Source of the DNA: Paralichthys olivaceus
Taxonomy: Eukaryota; Chordata; Actinopteri; Pleuronectiformes; Paralichthyidae
Direction of reading: 5' to 3'
DNA: 64,000 nucleotides
Assembly: GCF_024713975.1 (NCBI RefSeq)
Contig: NC_091105.1
Span: 17,988,439-18,052,438 of the forward strand
Shown here: in pieces, positions 37,311-51,182 of the stretch
Layout: each line of letters begins with the position of its first letter
How positions within the stretch are numbered: position 1 is the first letter of the stretch
Translations under genes and position numbers: made by a program
The notes under the pieces: model-generated
The model's database searches: none
Seen by the model: only the letters and a program-made list of their open reading frames with translations
Told to the model about the DNA's origin: nothing

Positions 37311-40300
37311 GAGTGTGTGTGTGCGTGTGTGTGTGTGTGAGACAGGGAGGCAGATAGACTGGACGTCTGTGCTGACATTTCTGTGTGGCTAAGAAAAAGC
37401 CTTCTCACACAAAACGTGACATTAATGTTATAGCACCACTGTGGGGATTGACACGGTAATGGGGATTGTTGCCATGGTGATGGTATAAAAATAGACAGTG
37501 GGATGAGGAAAAATTAAGTCAAGAGTATGAACATAGACAGAAGTAGAGAAAGAGAGCAGGAGCCTGTCAAACATTAACACAGTGTAACCACACCTCCATG
37601 CCACCCCCCACTGCCTCTCACATCAAGCCCCAGTCAGGGCCTCGGTCCTGGGCTTGATGGTTGACAGCTGTGGACTGTATGACAGCCAGCAGCCTGGTTG
37701 GTGGCCTCATCACTACACAGGCAGAATACAGCCAGCCTTTGACTCTGGCACGCTTGAAACAGTGAGCTGCCTTTCAATGCGTTCTACTCCACGCGCCTCA
37801 ACTTTACGAGACTCTGTGAGAGGTAAAAGTTTAATGGTTGAAGAGGGCAGCAGGAGGCCAGATTCAGTCTGTTACTGTAAACTCTGTTTCTGTCTCTGGC
37901 TTGTGCATCCCCATCCTCTTCTGTTTTTATCCAGAAGAAAGCTAGAGATCGTCATTCATGCCTTCAATTCTTCTCGTTTGGATTGTTGCAATTCTCTCTT
38001 CACCTGCCTTCAGCAGCCAGACTCCACTAAATTTAATAAAATAGTCTAAACATAAACATAACCCTATCATCCTTATCATCTTTCAAATCTCCACTTTCGC
38101 CTGTTTCCTATTTCTTGCCTTCAATCTTTCATTTCTAAGTTGTAAAGGACCCTGTAACTGTGTTTGGAAAGGCGCTATAATTAAAAGTTTATAATTATTA
38201 TCATCAGGGTTTTCTTCCCATGATAACCACTGTTACACTACACTGTGTGTTTGTGTGTTGCAGTGCCATCCCATTAGAGAGGAGGATACTCACCATGCTG
38301 CAGTGGCTCCACCTCCCTGAAGGAGAGAGGTGAATTCAGTTTGACATTTAATGTCTGCTTCATCGTTTCTTTCTTTCTTTTCTTTGTCACTATTTCCAGC
38401 CACGGCTTAGTTGGAGTGGAAAAAACTGTTTCATCATATCTCAAGGCTTTTTTGGATTTATGTAATGTAGCCCTGCAACAGACAATTAAGTGAGGTAAAA
38501 ACAGACCTGAGTGTTTTCGTAAAACACAAATACAATTTGACTTGAGTGCTGACCTGTTCTCCTCCAAGTGTTAAAAATATAATTAGAGCATAATTGTAAT
38601 ATGTGAGGATATATACATCAAGCTACACAAGAGCACATATCACAGCCAGGGAGTCTTTCACTGATTCTCACTTCCTGTTTAAAACTCAGACCTGACTCAT
38701 GGCTCTGTTTACCATCTGATATCTGATGACCATATTGGAAAGGACAAGTGTTAATACCTGTTGCAAACAGCCACATGAGGCAGCAGTGAGAAAAGCCAGC
38801 TGTCATAGAGTGTGAGGTGTAACGTTTAAAACTGTTTCTGTTTCTCTCGGAACGTTAAATGAATCCACATGTGATTAGCTCCAAACTCTGGACAAAAAAG
38901 GTTTATTTTCCAGGCAATTAATCAAATTCTGATAAAAGTCCACAGTCAAAAACTTTCAGTGAATGAAAAGCATCAGAGAGGCGATGCAGACCCTGCATGC
39001 ATGCAATCTTACCTTTTTGATCATTTCTATATATGATCAATATTCTTCAATCTATGTAGGCTTCAGATTGTGTCTATAGTCCCACAGGCTGCAGAGATAT
39101 TTGGAAAATACATTTTAAAACTTTGCATGATGTCATTTTCTGACTTCATTGTGACTTCTTTATGACGCCGCATTTCACATGACAATCATGTTAATTTCTG
39201 ATCAGTATAAGCTTTATATCTTGCAAAATGGGTTTTAGGAACCACATTTTTATTTGTCATTGACCATTTTCTGGTCCAAAAGTTAATCATCAGGAGATAA
39301 AATCACAAGTAATATTATCACCAAAATTGAATTTGAATTCAAAAAGTGCCATTTACCAAATCTCAGCTATTGTTTTCTCATTCATACAACAACTCCAAAC
39401 AATGCCACAGTCATTTTAAGTTGTTATTAGTTATTACTGCCACTTTGTGTGTAGCAAACACATCTCCAACCCCACACATGTCTTGTTTCAGGCCCTATGT
39501 GTATGCCATGCACTCTGAGCAACCAGACACATATGGACACAAAATGGGGCCCATGAGTACAGAAGTGAGTATTGATTTTCTGTGTGTGTGTTTGTACCCG
39601 AGTAAAAGCTCAATAGTGAATTAAAGTGAGGATGCTTTCAAAAATAATAATAGTTTTTATATAAGATAAGATAAAGTGCCCACATTATTTTTGCACAGTA
39701 CAGAATGTGTTTCCTATAATTGTGGGATGGGTGTGTGTGGAATTGTGTGTAGCATGCATCACCCAAACACACAGTCAGGTGATTGTGACGCCCTCTGTGT
39801 GTGTTCCAGCTGAACAACCCTCTGAGGGTCATTGACAGAATCATTGGTCAGTTGATGGATGGACTGAAGCAGATGAGACTGCACCGCTGTGTCAACATCA
39901 TCCTGGTGGGGGATCATGGTGAGGACACACGCACTGTGCTATCAAATCATTGTTCAATTATTATCAAATTGCTGAAAGACATTTCGTCTGGAACCTGACA
40001 TGGAAGGAAACAGCTCCACTGACAAAACTCCAAAGTAAGAAAGGCTCAAAGGCACTAAAGCAGTGTCCCTGTGTGTCATCAGGTATGGAAGAGGCCCACT
40101 GTGATCGCACTGAGTTCCTCAGTAACTACATGACCAACATTGATGACATCATCCTCATCCCTGGGTCCCTGGGCAGAATACGCTCCAGATACCCCAACAA
40201 CCCGAAATGTGAGAGCTTATTAAAAACAATATGTGACAGATTCACTTACATTTTTCTTTTTGCGCTCCTCTGAATTTCTCTTATCCACGAGCTGGAATGA

Positions 40301-42129
40301 ACTGAGTTTTGTTTTGGGTATTTTGGCAAATTATTTTCTGTTGATCGTTTTTGTGGGATGAAGGGTTTTATGATGGTGGTGCAATTTGTAAATGTGAATC
40401 AGACAAACAATGAAAATGCATACTATAGTATTAGTATAATAGAAATGCTAAAGGTGCATACAGCTTCACTATATTCTGCCTTTAGTCTTTTCATCATCAT
40501 CATCAGCAAACATGAAATAATCATTTGTAGGCAAAAACAAAAAGACCTCTGATGTGTTAGTGTGCACAGTCTCTGTGGCTACCGCTGCAAATATCAGACC
40601 AAGGAAATATGTCCATACAGCAGTGGAAGTTCAATAAGTCCAATTTTTGTATGTTACAATATCTTGTATGGAATTTGATTTGTCTTACTTTAAAAGGAGA
40701 TGTTCATTTAAACACTCCCACTGCTCTGACCCTTTTCCTCTTTTTTCAGATGACCCCAAGGCTGTTGTTGCAAATCTAACTGTAAGTATGTGGCTGGCAT
40801 AAAAAAAAAAAAAATAGAGAAAAATAACTGTTATTTAAAAATAAGAGAAGTTCACTCTGCTTAAGTTAAACATGCAACACTGGAATGGATCTTTTCAGTG
40901 TAAGAAAGCTGAGCAGCACTTCAAGCCGTACCTGAAGCAGCACCTGCCCAAGCGTTTGCACTATGCCTACAATCGACGCATTGAGGAGATTCATCTGCTG
41001 GTGGAGAGGAAGTGGCACGTCGCCAGGTATAGTGGCAGGAAGTTTAAATATATGTGTTGTAAATATGAGCGTTTGGAAGCTAAACTTGGCATCTGTGAAA
41101 CTCACACACCTTTGAATGTGCCAGAGGGGACACAGTATAAACATACACATGGGAAGTAAAAAAAAACCTGTCATTATAGTTTTGAATGTTTAAAATGGCA
41201 ACAGAGAAACTAAAGCTGCTTTCAGACATGGGCTGAACTCCGCATATCCTCCTGACTTTGAAGAAGAGAACTAGTATTTGTCTTTTCCTCTTATATGCTA
41301 TTCATTAATTCAGAGGACAGATGTCTGGGCTCACGGACCTGTTAGTCTAAATGTCTCACTGGTAACAGCACATACCACATGATTATGGTGTAAATATACC
41401 TGTAAGCTCAAAAAGTCAAATCACCATGGTTTTTATAGAACCTGGAGATGTATACATTCTTTTATCATTTTGCAACATCTTCGGACTGTAGCTTTGTTGT
41501 CATACAGCTAAAATGTGTGGGAAGTTTTATCATAAAAACAGTTGAAGAACCTGTACAGTACCAGATGATGCATTTTCTGAATGACTCAGTTCATCCTGGC
41601 TTTTAGACAAGAGATTGAAAACAAATCTGCTATTTGAATCCAGACCAGTGAGGCAGGTGATAGAGGAGAGATTTCAATTTGTGTCTGCATCTACTAACAA
41701 GAAACTGCTCCAGCATCACGTTCGGTGAGATGTGGCATGTAGATGTGGCATTTTCAGCCCCCCCCCCCCATCAGTGAAACATCTTGAATGACTTAAAAGC
41801 ACATTTAATGGGAACATGGGGCTGCTATCAATGCATCATTAACACATGCAGCGTTGGACAGAGTCAGTCAGGTAAAAAAAAAAGCCACATCACTTTCAGA
41901 GGTGCAGCCGCTGAAACATTAACGAGCTGTTAAATGAAGTGACAAGTTTTACTTCAGTGACAAAGTAAATTATAAAGTCATCACGAGTCAAAGTGACAAC
42001 AAACAAACCACCACAGCTAAAGGTGTGTGTGTGTGTGTGTGTGTGTGTCAGGCCTACAGTCCCCGTGTGTAGAGCTGTCCTGCTGTTTTAGAAGATGAAC
42101 TATGGGAATGCTATATTCTGTATCACAGC

Positions 42130-42192
<63 letters not shown>

Positions 42193-42313
42193 TGCTGCTA
42201 AATGAAATCTTTGAGGCTTCAGCTCAGCTCAGATAGAGAGCTGGTTGACTCATTGGCACTGGAGCTGTGAGCAGAGGGTTGGAACATTTACACACACTTT
42301 CTCTCCATCTCTG

Positions 42314-42349
<36 letters not shown>

Positions 42350-42467
42350 ACATATACATTAGCCAATGTCAGTGTAAATCCCAACTCTTTATGCCAAATG
42401 AAATACTGAGTCTCATTTCCCCGTCAGCAAGTCATTTACATTTTCAACATGTTTGTGGCTTCACCCA

Positions 42468-42513
<46 letters not shown>

Positions 42514-45500
42514 TATGGTGTATAACTGGGAGCAGTGTTTTAATGGACACTTAATAAAAAGTGTTTGGTTTTCAATTAGAGGACTGTGGTCTGAGTTGGG
42601 TGAAGGAGTTGTTGTCCCGGGCTGAGGACTGAAATTTGTTTGTGTTTGTCTGTGCTTTCTAATGCACAGTTTAACCCAGTGTGAGCGTGATGGAATACTC
42701 TACCCGCTCTTTCTGAAACATCTCTATATTAGACACTTGTAAGATTTATGTAAAAATTAAATATTTTGACTTCTTAGGTGCACCCTGAGGTCACATAAAA
42801 GTCAGTCGCTCTTACACCAGGCACCGAGTGTTTTTGCTAGAAATGGGTTCATTGTTGGTTCATTGCTATCTCCAGGCAGTGGACTTGGTCTGAAGTCAGT
42901 GGTGCAGTTTTTCTCTGTTTAAAAAATAATTGAATATTTCTTATTTTTTTGTTTTTGTTCTTGTTTTCATTAGTGCGATACAAATACAATTATGTATCAT
43001 CATGTAGATACTAATATGCACCCATTTATGTGTAGATGCACAATGTACACTTTACTTGTTACACTTGAGCCATGCACTTTAGACTATGCTCTTAGATCAT
43101 TAAACTAGAACCCAATATGTCAGTGGTCAGGAGAAAAATAGTCCAATTACTTTTTTACTGCATCTTCCCTTTTTCTTTTTTCTTGTTACTTTGAACTCAG
43201 TTGTGTGCTGAGCTCAAAAACATTTGAAACTCTGCACACTGACACAGGAAGCAATATTTTGATGGACATAATGTGTTCCTGAATTTTATAAACAATTTGA
43301 CATATTTTTGTTGCCAAAATATAGATTCGCTAATGTTTTTTAATAACTGTTTTACAGATTCTCAATAAAAAGAATCCTTCACGTATGCAGATACTTTAAT
43401 GCTGAGTCACTGATTTTGTAAATAAGTATGAATCTGTAATCTGAGGTCAATCTCTTCTGACTGCAATGTGCATCAGCCACATACTGATCTGTCCTTCATA
43501 CATTACAGGAAGGTTCCGGAGGGAAAGAGACACTGTGGATTCGCTGGTGACCATGGATATGACAATAAGATCAACAGCATGCAGGTACATCTATCTGTAA
43601 TATAAACTAAACATCCAGAGATTCTTTCATTTACTTGTAACAAAACTGATTCCTTGATTTTATCTGTGTGTTATTTATTGTAACGGATCGCGTGACCTGT
43701 GTTATTCACTTTTCATTTCATTTTCAGACTATTTTCTTGGGGTACGGACCTACGTTTAAATTCAAGACAAAAGTTCCAGCCTTTGAAAACGTTGAGCTTT
43801 ATAACGTCATGTGTGGTAAGGCTTGTTTTCATCTCTTTTTCTGGGTCTGGGTGTGTATGAGTGTGTGAGAGTGTGCAGGGGCGCCACCAGGATTATATTT
43901 CATTGCACACATTATAGCTGCCCATTCGTAATTACAGTCTCAGTGTACGCACATGCACAGCAAGCAAGTGCATGAGCGAGAGAGATTGATTCCTGTCATG
44001 TGCTTATTTTTCCACTTTTTAATTGTGGTGTAGCTCAGGGTGCCTGCACAACTTCAAGTGTAGTACAGCACAATAAACGCAGTCAAGGCATAGGACCACA
44101 AACTCAACGAAAGCAGGGAACATCGTAAATAAGTGTTTCCCTTTAAACTCACAGTTTAATCTTTCTTATTTTATTTATCATTATCATCAACAAATGAGGA
44201 CAAAAAGATTGTAATGATAAATCCAAACCAAGGAGCTATAATGAACCATCGAAAAGCAGGATGTGTCTGCTTTAAGACATTCACTGAACTGACCTGTGTT
44301 AGGTCACTGTGAGCGAGAAGGGGTGTTGATGACGTTTTCAACATGCGAAAGACGCAAAAATGAGAGAAACAGAAAGAATATAAATGTCTCAGGATAAAAG
44401 AAATGAGAATATCCTGATGCATTGTTTATGCATGGAAGGCAAACTCTTGAGAAACTCCTGATGCAGTTCTCCAGACATCCTCTGGAGTTCATGTCTAAAA
44501 AGGCTGTAATGTTGTGAAGGTGATTTTGAGAACCTGGGAGGCAGCTAGAAAAATTGTGTCTCATTCTCAAGCACATTGTTTAATACAACAGAATCTAAAA
44601 CCTGATCTGCTGTTTTTTCTGTACCTGAACACAGTGAGTGACGTTCTGTGTTTCACTTCTCCCACTTGCCTCGGTGACTCTCTGACGTGACACTGACTGC
44701 TCTCACTCTCAGATCTTCTGGGTCTGAAACCAGCCCCCAACAATGGAACCCACGGCAGCCTGAACCACCTGCTGAGGACTCCCCTGTACAGACCCAGCAT
44801 GCCAGAGGAGGTTTCCAGACCCACAGCCTCCGGTCTTGTTTCTACGGGAACAGATGACCTGGGCTGCAGCTGCGATGACAAGGTCAGCTGTGGTGACCTG
44901 GCCCCGGCTTCCTGTACACTGTGAAAGGAAATCTAATTTTTGGGAGATTGGCTTGTCGGTCAGCTCACTGACATCAGTGATGACAACCGTGTAATCGCAA
45001 TCACCCTCATCCCCATGGTTACAAAATCAGGCCAAAATGCAGCAGCTAAAGTGATTTAAAATGTGTGAATCATTAACTGAATGAATTCATATGTTTTCAG
45101 TCTCAAAACTTAAAACTTGTTTTAAGGAGCACTGTTATGTAATTAGTAGCTGTTATACAACATGGAAGTTCCATTTAATTATCACAAAAATGAAAGTCAT
45201 TTCACATATTGACTATTGATTGTTCTGCTTTGATAGTATTGTATTCACTAGTAATTGCTAAGTAAACGTCTTTTAAACATGTAGTTAAATGCCTTTAGCA
45301 GCAAAAACAACTAAATAGTTTTATCTGAACTGAGGCGACCTGGCAGCACAGACCATAGTCTCCAAAGTTTCCATTTCGGACATCCACCATTGACTGACTC
45401 ATAATTGCCTTTCTATGACAGTGAAAAAACATGTATTTTTGCCTGATCTCAGTGCTGGAGAAAAAACAGAGGCTCACAAAATCAATGCGATAGATCTTCT

Positions 45501-48500
45501 GTGGAACCATGAATATTTATAATATACTATTTGTGAATACAGACTGGGGTTTTCAAGATAGCATCTGGCTGATGTTTGGTCTGCACAGCACTATTTTAAA
45601 CTTCCACAGAGAACTTACTTGTTTTCGGAGGGGAGAAAAAACAGCATCTGACACATTTATTGAATTAGTTAAAATATATATGTGATTTATTATTAGGAAG
45701 CTACAGGTCATTTAAACTAAAAAGTTAGTTGTCTTGAAAACAATACGACATATGTCCCCGAACATAGCTTAGTATTTAATGTTGGCATGACTCAATAGAG
45801 CTAATGGAGATACATGGAAGCGTTTCATATCTATTGCATGTTTGCATCACTTTAGACAAAGTTGATCAACAGGCCAATCGATAAAAATGACAATGTAAAA
45901 CTTTAATGTGATGATGATGACACATGGACAGTGTTTTGAGTCAGGGCTGTCGGGCAGTTCTGCCACAGCAACATTTGGTTGGATGCTCGTAATGAAAACA
46001 GCACAATAGTTCTGTTTACTTCTATACTCACTGTCACCAAGTAGCCCACGATGATGAGAAAACCCTGATGATCCTAAATGTCAGTAAAACAGCCTGACAG
46101 CATGTTCTCAAACACTGTCCCATGTGTCATGAGCTCATGGGATGCACTTTATGTTACAGCTCCCTCATCTGTAATTACACTTCATTAAGAATGATATGGC
46201 ACTTAATTGATCCCCTCAGGCAAAATGAGACAATTAATATGTCTGTTTTTTTCCCATTATTCAACAAGGGAAATGCACAGTATATTTATTTTACTTTATA
46301 CACATAAACGCTATCTGCAGTGTCTGAACTACATATATACATTATATTCTGATGTTACAGATATGAGGGAGTTCAAAGGAGCAACCTACCTTAACTGGAG
46401 CCATCAAAACAATCATCTCTGTATTCAGTCCAAAGACTCAGAGTGAAGTCAGGCTTTGGACTGAGATGAGATGTTTTCATCTGTGCACTGTTTTGGCTGT
46501 TAAAAGTGATATTTAACTTACACCTCTCACAAGTTATTACTGGCTGCTCTGCAGAGAGTGTTAGATTGTTTTCTTTTTTTACATCTAAGGACTAGGAATT
46601 TTGTTCTGGTCTGTTCAGGAGTCATTAATCCTGCAGAGGTGATCCAGGAGTTAATGTTGGAGCTGAAAATTAAAAAGTGGAATTATTATTTTTTTTGTTC
46701 AAATGGAAAAAAAAACCAAATTCAACTTCTCCTCATGCACAGTTGTAAAGTTATCACGAACATTCCTGATATTTTGGCAGTGGTGCATTGGTTCAGCTCC
46801 ATTAATGCATCAAACTGAGTTTTGATGATTTGAAATGCTGGTAATGCTGAGGTTAGCTGGTCTTCTCATGCTCTGCAGAGCGTTGTGTGACTCTTGGAAA
46901 AGGCCAGATGTGTGTTGCCATGTCAGAAACTTTTAGCAACAGTACAAATATCTCAATTACAGCACAAAAAAGAGGGGTTTCAAATACAGATGTTATCTTT
47001 TTTTTACTTTTGCTGTGCAGTTGAACTTTTTACTTGTAAAAAGACTCATCTGCACGGGCCAATCAGAAGTGATTATTTGTTGACTTGTGATGTATGTGAT
47101 TGCCCTGTTGTGTCTTCTCTTCTGCTGTCTTTAAAAGTGAAATGAGCTTGTTGCCTCTTTGCTTTCTGCTGCAGAGCTGGTGTCACTTCACCTCCACCTC
47201 CATTCATTCATTCTGAAACTTGATGCAAAGAGGAAATCTCTCTTTTCACTGAACCATTTCCCTTTGACAACCTTCTCTGTCCAGACTTGGTCAGTGTATT
47301 ACCTGATTTGCTTGCATTGAAGTGTGGATTGGATTGGAGACCCAGCCCTGCGGCACACTGTTTCACTTTATCTGTGTTTGTCATTCCCATGAAGATCTCT
47401 GGCAAGAGATTGTTTCAATCTCCGATCTTTTTGCAGTTGCGTGTAAAAAGTAGGGGCCAGAGAGGTTTGAAAGTGACCCTTGTACGAGGCTATAACCTGG
47501 AGTCACTCTGGCTCTGTCTCTTACAGAACAAAGTGGAGGAGCTAAACCAGCGACTGAGGCAAGCTATTGATGGTCAGTCTTCCATGATGCTACTGAAAAT
47601 GTGTGACGTGTCCTGTATGCAGTTAGTTAGAATGAAAACATGCGTACATTGTCTTTTTAAATGGACAGAACGTGTAGGTGCAGCCTTTCTGATTCCTCTA
47701 TCAGGTTACTTTGCCGTCCACTATAGTACACAGCAAACTCCATCCCTAAATAACCAGTCTATTCTGATCTAGATGGTTATTTGCTTATGATAATATCACG
47801 TATCCTGTCGCAAACATCTGCTTTGTGTCAACAGCTACTTGCAAAGATGCATCATCTGACTGTTAGTTATTGTTCCTGCATTCTCTGACTCCTGTTCCAG
47901 TCTCTCCTCTGCTGTAACCCTCTGTGCTCCTCCTCTCTCAGACAGCAGGAACCTTCCGTACGGTCGACCTGCTGTACTCTTCCGTACCAAATACTCCATC
48001 CTCCACCACAGTGACTTCATCAGTGGCTACAGCGAGCCTCTCTCTATGCCGCTCTGGACATCATACACCGTCAGCAGACAGGTACCATGCATCCTGTGCT
48101 CCTTACTTTCTGCTGAAAGGTTATTAAGTCTTCGCTGTGTGTTTTGAACCAGTGCTTTTCAAATGGTGGCTTGCAGGGCCCCTGAGAGTGGGTCTCAAAT
48201 TTGTAGGAGAAAAGTCAAACTCTTTAGTGCCGAGCTTTTATTTTGAAGGACATATGCTTTCACATTGTCAGAGCTGGCACATAAAAGCATGAAGCCAAAA
48301 CACAAGTGTCAATGGTTAAATTCAAGTGCTAGTGAAAAGCCACAGAAACCATTGATGATTACTGCAGTGTTTCTTGTGAAATAAATTTGAGTTGTCCAAA
48401 TATTTGGGTCGCTACTTAATGACTCAGGAAAAATGTCATTTTTTTGGTGTGTGTTTCCTACTCTATACATCAAGTGAAACAACTGCCAATAACAAATCAA

Positions 48501-51182
48501 GTTGTGGGTTATTGATTTTGCACTCTGTGCTTCAAGCGCCATCTGCTGGCAAAAGCACAATTGAACCCTTTTCCCTCTTTGTACCTTCTCTCTTATTTCC
48601 TCGACAATTGCTCTGATAAGATGCACAACTGTTAAACAACTGACAACCACAAACAGTTCTACAACAGAAGTAGATCTATGACCTGTGCTGTGTAACAATA
48701 GCTCTTAGTTGCTCTTTGTTATGTTTCAAAGAAAGTTGCATTGTGTCTGTAATTTCCCGAGGATGAACCCAGCCCATCATGTGTGTTTGTGTGTGTGTTT
48801 GTGTGATGTGTGTGTGTGGCCCTCCAGGTAGAGGTGTCTCCTCTGCCTGAAGCTCTTTCAAACTGTGTGAGACCTGATACCAGAGTCCCTCCAGCCTACA
48901 GCCAGTCTTGCACCAACTATAGAGCAGACAAACAGATCTCATACGCCTTCTTGTACCCACCACGTAAGTTTACCTGCACAGCTTCACTGTTTAAAAACTG
49001 AGAAAGGCTTCAGAAAGTATTCAGACCAATTTATTGTGTTGCAAAATTCACACTTTGAACATGAATCTATTGTCAATTAGCCACAACGATGAAGTGAAAA
49101 CTGGAATGTCATTATGGTTGAGTGTGGACTGACAAAATGTCAATTTTAAGTTCAAGAAAATTTTATTTATTTAAAATAATAAAATTGTTGAATTCATATA
49201 CAAATAACCATTAGTTGCTGTCCCAACCCAAGTCTGTGATGTGATTTGTTTGACTTAGCTGTATATTCAGTTCTAACATTGGGATCTGAGAACATAGCCA
49301 CAGTTTGTAAGTCTTTCTTTTTTCTTTATTGACAGAATTATCCTCAACGATGGAAAAAAAATATGATGCTGTCCTTATCACCAACACGGTTCCAATGTAT
49401 CCTGCATTCAAGAGTAAGTCTGTGTTTTTTCCCCTCAGATATGTGAGTGGAGTCCTGCTCAAAGATTTAAAAATGTTCTGATCAAGACAAATCACCACTG
49501 ATAGATTCATTGATGTATTTGCTGCTTTTTCTTTCTCTCCTCTCCCATCTTCCCTGTTTCATCACCACATCGTCTCACCTCTTTCTCACTGCCACAGGGA
49601 TCTGGGGCTACTTCCAGAGAGCACTGGTGAAGAAATATGCCACTGAGAGAAACGGAGTGAACGTGCTCATTGGACCCATATTTGACTACAACCACGATGG
49701 TGTCAGGGACTCTGCAGAGAAGATTAAAGAGTAAGAACACCCAACATTCATTGATTTGATTTGATTTGATTATTGCAGCTACACACATTTTAATCTTTTT
49801 GTTTAATTTTGGAGGAGTAGAAGTCAGTCCAAACCATTTCATTAGTTTTAAAATATAAAGTAAAATTTAAAAAAATATCACATTCACACCAACAAAATGA
49901 AACAATAACCCAGTTGCCCTGACTGAATATCTCTGTCGTATTAACTAACAATCTCACCTACGCATTACCATTATTGTTTTCATATTAATACAACTAACAG
50001 TAATGTGTTTAGATAGAATACAATATAACTCCCACTTTATAAATACATCTGATAAAGTGTTAACTTTTGATCTTTATCTTTGTTGCAGGTATGTAAGTGG
50101 AACAATACCCATCCCCACACACTACTTTGTTGTGCTGACCAGCTGCTTAGACTTCACACAGCCTGCAGACTCGTGTAGCGGTCCGCTCAGCAGCGCCGCA
50201 TTCATCCTGCCCCACAGACCCAGCAATGATGAGACCTGCAACGTAAGCAACAATGCCACATCTTTGAATTAACCATCACATTTACAGATCCCATTTGAAC
50301 ACTCTGTGTAATGAGACGATTTAACCCTATTCAATTTGTACAGCGCCAATTCAAAACGCACATTATCTAAAGGTACTTTACATAGGAAGGTTGAGACTTA
50401 AGATATCGTAGAGAAACCTGCAAGAAACTGTTAAGAGCCCAGTGTACTTCATGTTATCCAACACATTTGTAGTCATGCGAAACAGATACAGCTTCAGGTG
50501 GCACGTATATAATGATGCATTCAGGACTTTGCTCAAGCTTCCAAACCATGTTGTGACAAGTGTGTGGCTTGCACATGTCCATGTACATGTGCAAGCCACA
50601 CACTTGTCACAAACAAGCAATGTCTCCACCTTTCATGCACAATGTTATGCTTGGATTAACTGACTCAACAAACGTGATCATAAGGGCCTTAACTGAGACA
50701 ACACCGAGTTGTCACTCGATGCTTATCTTCAAGCTCTACTTGAAATGTATGTATTTTATTTTATTTTTATACTGATATGGCTCTACGAGTGTGAAATAAA
50801 GCTCAGTGATAATAATAATGATAATGACACTGAGAGATTGCTAATTCTAGATTATGATTATATCTGTTGTGTGATATGTCATATCCATCTGTAGGTTGTA
50901 CTTAGTTTTTTTCCACTGACCTTGGTGGTGCGGCCACTAGAGTGGACTAAAATCTTGAAAGGAGAAGAAAAGAGAACCCATCCTAATGCTGTGTCCTCCT
51001 CCTCCTCACAGAGCTCAGAGGAGGAGTCCCGCTGGGTGGAGGACCTGATGAAGATGCATACAGCTCGGGTCAGAGACGTGGAGCTCTTGACAGGCCTGGA
51101 CCTGTACCGCAGAACCACCCGGAGCTACGCTGAAATCCTCTCGCTGAAAACTTATATGCACACATACGAGAGTGAGATCTGA
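26477..51182 (+). CDS. enpp2: ENPP2, autotaxin, secreted lysophospholipase D (25 coding exons, 848 aa)
   Basis: Secreted enzyme that converts lysophosphatidylcholine to lysophosphatidic acid. Exons: 26477-26494, 27115-27220, 31575-31730, 32799-32924, 33294-33354, 33623-33720, 33865-33944, 35231-35350, 36015-36070, 38264-38329, 39492-39564, 39810-39918, 40083-40208, 40750-40781, 40899-41026, 43509-43584, 43728-43815, 44713-44882, 47527-47572, 47942-48081, 48828-48963, 49336-49413, 49598-49730, 50089-50242, 51012-51182. The sum is 2,547 nt in one frame (human about 863 aa). Order: signal peptide (1-22), furin-type site RPKR 27-30, two Cys-rich somatomedin-B domains (about 46-136, with RGD in LARGDCC), phosphodiesterase domain, and nuclease-like domain ending YESEI. 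Catalytic set present: D168, T206 nucleophile, D308, H312, D355, H356, H467. The glycosylation motif NNGT is conserved. Same strand as taf2, as in human. Confidence 0.96.
27640..28795. mobile_element. MITE-like element with inverted termini in enpp2 intron 2
   Basis: The left end at about 27646 reads agctgctttcagacatgcac. The right end at about 28770-28790, reverse-complemented, reads agctgctttcagacgtgcac, and similarity continues (with mismatches) for about 60 bp including tctccggag. An internal right-end-like segment, ggaggtcatgtctgaaaatgg at about 28050-28072, suggests a shorter unit or a nested copy. No transposase ORF and no clear target-site duplication; non-autonomous and old. The superfamily is not assigned. 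Confidence 0.6.
29263..29281. repeat. GT microsatellite, short
   Basis: A (GT)n run of about nine units in enpp2 intron 2. Confidence 0.8.
29440..29695 (-). repeat. Interspersed teleost repeat, minus-strand copy, in enpp2 intron 2
   Basis: The segment with gagagaaactccct, aacctctcacagaaccagac and ctgcctcgaccggttggggt is the reverse complement of the repeat in nod1 intron 6 (ccaactggtcgaggcag, ctggttctgctagaggttt). It is followed by a purine-rich gagagaagaaa stretch as in other copies. Likely the 3' tail of an L2-like LINE or a SINE mobilised by it. Confidence 0.6.
32010..32307 (-). mobile_element. About 300-bp TTAA-ended non-autonomous element, minus-strand copy
   Basis: The right end reads ttctacacactgtaccttta followed by A, the exact inverse of the left end of the copy at 61,064 (ttaaaggtacagtgtgtaga). 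The bodies also match in inverted orientation (aagtatttaaatataaaggg, catgtttggaaggagagggt). The TTAA border recalls piggyBac-type MITEs. It lies in enpp2 intron 3. Confidence 0.65.
34467..34719. mobile_element. About 250-bp MITE with 21-bp imperfect terminal inverted repeats in enpp2 intron 7
   Basis: The left end gagagctcaacacactgcaa and the right end ttgcagtgcgttgagttttc are inverse complements apart from a few changes. The interior carries cacaac(a)cttgcaaatac motifs shared with 22,655-22,822. No ORF of note. Confidence 0.55.
36739..36756. repeat. A homopolymer in enpp2 intron 9
   Basis: Run of 18 A residues; could be the tail of a retroposed fragment, but no matching body was recognised upstream. 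Confidence 0.7.
37271..37339. repeat. GT microsatellite in enpp2 intron 9
   Basis: Interrupted (GT)n tract of about 70 bp. Confidence 0.95.
37920..38205 (+). mobile_element. Degenerate LINE reverse-transcriptase 3' fragment in enpp2 intron 9
   Basis: A frame encodes [20 protein letters not shown], a motif typical of the end of the RT domain in L2/Rex1/CR1-type LINEs (HAFISSRLDYCNSL in intact elements). The 3' end ctgtgtttggaaaggcgctataattaaaa resembles LINE/SINE tails. The frame is soon broken by stops. Confidence 0.6.
42023..42511. repeat. Cluster of four CA/GT microsatellites in enpp2 intron 15
   Basis: (GT)n at 42023-42048 and (CA)n at about 42133-42190, 42315-42346 and 42471-42511, all within 490 bp of the 2.5-kb intron 41027-43508. 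GT followed by CA makes the first two tracts complementary. Confidence 0.95.
50325..50435 (-). repeat. Interspersed teleost repeat tail, minus-strand copy, in enpp2 intron 24
   Basis: tgtacagcgccaattcaaaa followed by ttatctaaaggtactttaca and tagagaaacc is the reverse complement of the tail seen at 58,400-58,490 (aaagtgcctcgagataattt, ttggcgccata). A short 3' piece only. Confidence 0.5.
50551..50612. repeat. Perfect 28-bp inverted repeat (hairpin) in enpp2 intron 24
   Basis: Arms 50551-50578 and 50585-50612 are exact reverse complements, separated by the six bases ccatgt. The arms are of mixed composition and contain cttgcacatgt, so this is not a simple repeat. Confidence 0.93.

Noticed and set aside
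41213..44510. A single 3.3-kb transposon bounded by MITE-like ends at 41,213 and about 44,500
   Set aside because: enpp2 exons 16 and 17 (43509-43815) lie between the ends, so these must be separate fragments.
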